Of a stretch of DNA of 14,494 nt, positions 12,801-14,494 are shown piece by piece. Every line of letters starts with the position of its first letter. Within the stretch, counting starts at the first letter, position 1. The notes below the pieces were generated by a model. That model searched no databases, was not told where the DNA came from, and saw only the letters and a list, made by a program, of their open reading frames with translations. The translations under genes and the position numbers were made by a program. Origin of the DNA: Cognatazoarcus sp050303815 (GTDB taxonomy: Bacteria; Pseudomonadota; Gammaproteobacteria; Burkholderiales; Rhodocyclaceae); contig JBNLCM010000128.1 of the NCBI GenBank assembly GCA_050303815.1, positions 1 through 14,494 of the forward strand, given 5' to 3'.

Positions 12801-14494
12801 CGGTGATCCTGTCATCGCCGGTGACGCTCGCCAAGGCCGAACTGCCCTACCAGTACCAACTCCAGGCCACGGATCTCGATCAGGATCCGCTGAGCTACCG
12901 CCTCGTTGCCGGGCCGGCGGGCGCGACCATCTCCGCCAGCGGGCTGGTCCAGTGGCCGCTTCCCCTGGCCGGCAGCCATCTGCTGCGGGTCCAGGTCGAT
13001 GACGGCCAGGCCGTCACCGAACAAAGCTGGCTGCTCAGCGTGGGCGACGCCGACGCACCGCTGCAGATTTCGCTGGCGGTCGAACCGCTGTTTGCCGACG
13101 CCGGTGCCGACGTGATGATCACCGTCGCCGTCGCGGGGGGCACCGAAGCCGGTGCGCCCGAGCTGCTGGTGGACGGGCTGGCGGTAGCGCTCGATGCGAA
13201 TGGCGGGGCCGTCATCCAGGCGGCGCCCTCCGGCACCCACCGCATCGTCGCACGCGCGGCCGACGCGATCGGCACGCTGACGCGCGAAGCGCAGTACTCG
13301 GTCAAGGATCCGGCCGACACGCTCGTGCCGCTGGCGGCCATCACCTCACCGGCGGCCGACACCGAAGTGACCGACCGGGTCGCGATCCAGGGCAGCGCCA
13401 GCGACGCCGGCTTCGCCTACTACCGCCTGCTGTACCGCCCGTCCGGCGCGCCCGACAGCGCCTGGCTGGAGTTCGAGCGAGCCTACGCCCCGGTGACCGA
13501 CGGCGCGCTCGGCAGCTTCGACCCGACCGTGCTCGACAACGGCCTGTACCAGATCGCGCTGCAGGTGTTCGACGTGAACGGCCAGTACGCGGTCGACACG
13601 GTCACCGTCGAAGTCACCCGGAATCTCAAGATCGGCCCCTTCAGCGTCAGCTTCGAAGACCTCTCGGTCGAAGCGGCCGGCATCCCGATCCGGGTCACCC
13701 GCAGCTACACCACGCTGCGCCGGAGCGAAGACCTCGACTTCGGCTACGGCTGGAGCGTCGGCTACCAGGATGTCCGAGTACGCAAGAACATGGTGCTGGG
13801 CCTGGCCTGGAACGTCGAGGCGCAACAGCTCAATCTGTGTCTGCGCCCGGTCGGCAACCGCAAGGTCAGCATCACGCTGCCGGGCGGCGAGATGGCACGC
13901 TTCACGGCGCGCAACGAGACCGAATGCGCGTTCTTCCAGGTGCCGCCGGTGTCGGTCGTCTTCGACCCGCTGGCCGGCACCACCAGCCGGCTCGAAGTCA
14001 TCAACGTCCCGTTGCTGATGGCCCAGGGCGGCCAGCTCTACGACGTGGACAACTTCGGCCCGTGGAACCCGACCGAGTTCAAGCTCACCACCGAGGAGGG
14101 TGTCCAGTACTACCTGAAGGAAGGCGTCGGCATCACCCAGGTCAAGGACGCCTATGGCAACACGCTCACCTTCGGCGCCAACGGCATCCTGCACAGCAAC
14201 GGCCAGAGTGTCAGCTTCCAGCGCGATGCGGCCGGCCGCATCGTCGCCGTGACCGACCCGTCCGGCAAACGCATCGCCTACAGCTACGACGCCATCGGCA
14301 ACCTGAGCTCGGTCACCGACCGCAACGGGCTGGTGAGCCGGTTGAGCTACGTTCCGGGCCACCTGCTGGCGAGCTGGACCGACCCGGCCGGCACCGTGCT
14401 GGTGAGAAACCGCTACGACGAAGCCGGGCGGCTGATCGAGAGCGTCGATGGCGCCGGCAACCCGATCGCGATCGAGCACGACACCGCCACCGAC
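9824..14494 (+). CDS. Transglutaminase-like / RHS YD-repeat protein (3' end outside window)
   Basis: The frame is open for 1,557 codons to the window edge, so the C-terminus is missing. After a basic stretch (KRR, 29-31) comes a hydrophobic segment ending LLGC (40-43), followed by VPLSA: either a lipoprotein lipobox or ordinary signal-peptidase-I cleavage. A helical stalk (about 70-200) precedes a transglutaminase-like core (about 265-415) with SLLVALLRASGIPARYVYG, H380 and D407 (MDPSFK), but Asp310 (GNDADSAS) where the nucleophilic Cys is expected. A long linker has the W-x-G...GAG-x-Y-x-I-S signature (859-879) that I associate with RHS-linked transglutaminase proteins. A He_PIG/cadherin-like domain (990-1074), two Ig-like domains (1078-1165, 1167-1268), the RHS plug (1270 onwards, RVTRSYTTL, FGYGW) and YD repeats (about 1470-1557) follow. 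It is the downstream partner of the giant gene. Confidence 0.93.
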   Translation, partial: MTLIANLLRATVARTHRTRLGQRAIVLAKRRLGAVALGGLLGCVPLSANSVGLNADTVGELRARGTPGESLHLDARRTAPGRAVGADYATLLSQAARLASGDAEPQRVAEAMRRVRAALAREEAFAAQLDRDGDRLQSAPLSIRERHRQAVDDYALFAAQVRDIVGRAEAADAAGDVLGAANALRELEPAARTRKPRRHWRVSQAPAREASQGRLALARQLGREALQLAAAGSLSGLALPDSTGLLPPAAADLAETDETRQSAEIVVLAEQLGHHPVRIYNWVRNNIRVVAGFGAAQSARATLAERRGNDADSASLLVALLRASGIPARYVYGTVELTDGQLASWLNLPAATARDLLSRAGVPLSAVTTASGQPGVQVEHLWIMAWTDFAPSRGAANRPGNAWVVMDPSFKETLPVAPSQLASLAFNEQGVIDAALLGATCSATGAQGVSQDAIADGFAAFQDAAAQLIDASGGNALVGDLLGREQVRAENYKILMGTLPYRTVVESSAFAAIPDQLKWSFRVRVFGDETAQAAGQSAVAFEQGFGLAADARLTLAFAPETADDQAALDLYLPQPHADGSPIEPQEYPSELPAYLVRVRAEVRRDGQLLAQGGSFVLGGGLILVTELFDPSSQSWIVDEDGLVAGETHAFGLDPRGALSGRLARISDAAEAARARIEAGSAADLAADDVVGELLGATVVSYLALLDAGADLSHRAGGPRIVRLPSFARAAAKLEPVSVLNLIARVRFPGVVIETDHLAGATPLGRRALATRQALQRASTSAHQVLERIYGAGQLRGVSAVSALSQAEAAGQTLVWADADQPTALDGLLAGSDVLEAARDSLNAGHRVLVNEAPVLLGGWSGDALATENPADGAGQYRISLGPIDAGLATGALFNGHGWLSLIRADQAGTATADALAGASLLALVGEALSADPGSIHWSAFPAKDDLLQNLYVARLSAASATAETRACVWLAGAMGGNLGLGLAGADPYRNHAPVILSSPVTLAKAELPYQYQLQATDLDQDPLSYRLVAGPAGATISASGLVQWPLPLAGSHLLRVQVDDGQAVTEQSWLLSVGDADAPLQISLAVEPLFADAGADVMITVAVAGGTEAGAPELLVDGLAVALDANGGAVIQAAPSGTHRIVARAADAIGTLTREAQYSVKDPADTLVPLAAITSPAADTEVTDRVAIQGSASDAGFAYYRLLYRPSGAPDSAWLEFERAYAPVTDGALGSFDPTVLDNGLYQIALQVFDVNGQYAVDTVTVEVTRNLKIGPFSVSFEDLSVEAAGIPIRVTRSYTTLRRSEDLDFGYGWSVGYQDVRVRKNMVLGLAWNVEAQQLNLCLRPVGNRKVSITLPGGEMARFTARNETECAFFQVPPVSVVFDPLAGTTSRLEVINVPLLMAQGGQLYDVDNFGPWNPTEFKLTTEEGVQYYLKEGVGITQVKDAYGNTLTFGANGILHSNGQSVSFQRDAAGRIVAVTDPSGKRIAYSYDAIGNLSSVTDRNGLVSRLSYVPGHLLASWTDPAGTVLVRNRYDEAGRLIESVDGAGNPIAIEHDTATD
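10616..11066 (+). other. Transglutaminase-like core lacking the catalytic Cys
   Basis: Within residues about 265-415, the family's N-terminal helix with G-x-C is represented by RRGNDADSASLL (Asp310 at the Cys position), followed by ALLRASGIPARYVYG, the EHLWIMAW strand carrying His380, and WVVMDPSFKE carrying Asp407. His and Asp of the triad are thus retained while the thiol is lost. From memory, related RHS-linked proteins also have a GND-type motif, so this may be a family trait and not a mutation. A binding or scaffolding role, or a different chemistry, would be needed. Confidence 0.7.
12791..13045 (+). other. He_PIG/cadherin-like Ig domain
   Basis: Residues 990-1074 begin NHAPVILSSPV and continue with PYQYQLQATDLDQDPLSY, GPAGATISASGLVQW and GSHLLRVQVDDG. 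This is the pattern of putative-Ig (He_PIG) and cadherin-like modules: P-Y-x-Y opening, A-x-D-x-D-x-D-x-L calcium-type acidic loop, G-x-x-x-W-x-P, and a final V-x-V-x-D-x-x strand. It probably binds calcium and stiffens the connection to the YD shell. Confidence 0.8.
13631..14494 (+). repeat. Start of the RHS YD-repeat shell
   Basis: Residues 1270 onwards carry the RHS entry segment (IGPFSVSFEDLSVEAAGIPI, RVTRSYTTL, FGYGWSVGY) and then repeats: GRIVAVTDPSGKRIAYSYD, GNLSSVTDRNGLVSRLSY and GRLIESVDGAGNPIAIEHD, preceded by a weaker DAYGNTLTFGANG unit. YD repeats coil into a hollow beta cocoon that encloses a C-terminal domain in RHS and Tc toxins and in teneurins. Only about three to four repeats are inside the window, so the cocoon, the RHS-core autoproteolysis motif and any toxin tip are not visible. 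Confidence 0.88.

Noticed and set aside
13346..14479. A 377-codon open frame on the - strand
   Set aside because: It is antisense to the RHS plug and YD repeats; the Val/Ala/Asp-rich translation has no recognisable motif.
1..14494. CRISPR array, tRNA or rRNA genes, insertion sequences
   Set aside because: No short identical repeats with regular spacers, no cloverleaf or rRNA-like sequence and no transposase or terminal-repeat structure were seen; the repeats present are protein-level blades and Ig domains.

Overview
The window holds two very large, co-oriented genes on the + strand and almost nothing else: a complete 3,148-codon CDS (345-9791) and, 32 bases downstream with its own Shine-Dalgarno, a second giant CDS (9824 to the window end) that is still open after 1,557 codons. 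Both begin with secretion signals, so this looks like a two-gene operon for exported or envelope-associated proteins. The GC-rich coding sequence (about 70-78% in spot counts of the 3' half), Shine-Dalgarno sites and the transglutaminase-like/RHS gene family suggest a high-GC Gram-negative bacterium, probably a pseudomonadotan. I cannot place it more precisely; there is no rRNA, tRNA or housekeeping gene.

Layout. 1-344: an AT-rich non-coding leader (about 32% GC in 61-180) with a nested inverted repeat and probably the operon promoter. 345-9791: a mosaic secreted protein. In order it has a signal peptide, an alpha/alpha-toroid (prenyltransferase/squalene-cyclase-like) domain, four carboxypeptidase-regulatory-like (transthyretin-fold) repeats, an Ig-like domain, a second Ig-like domain that appears split by an array of about 24 NHL/SMP-30-like beta-propeller repeats, a further domain interrupted by a six-blade propeller, three MG2/CARDB-like Ig domains, a ThuA/class-I-glutamine-amidotransferase-like Rossmann domain, and a DUF11-like plus small C-terminal region. 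9824-14494+: signal peptide with a possible lipobox, helical stalk, transglutaminase-like core in which the nucleophilic Cys appears replaced by Asp, a long linker typical of this RHS-linked family, a cadherin/He_PIG-like Ig domain, two more Ig-like domains, the RHS N-terminal plug region, and the first YD repeats. The rest of the YD shell and any C-terminal toxin or release domain lie beyond the window.

How they may work together (inference): gene 1 has many adhesion or recognition modules and no convincing catalytic site; gene 2 has the start of a YD-repeat cocoon. Transthyretin-like, Ig plug, NHL propeller and YD shell are the module set that teneurins carry in one chain, here divided between adjacent genes. 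A secreted or surface-tethered recognition scaffold paired with an RHS cargo protein is the most attractive reading, but the cargo end is not visible.
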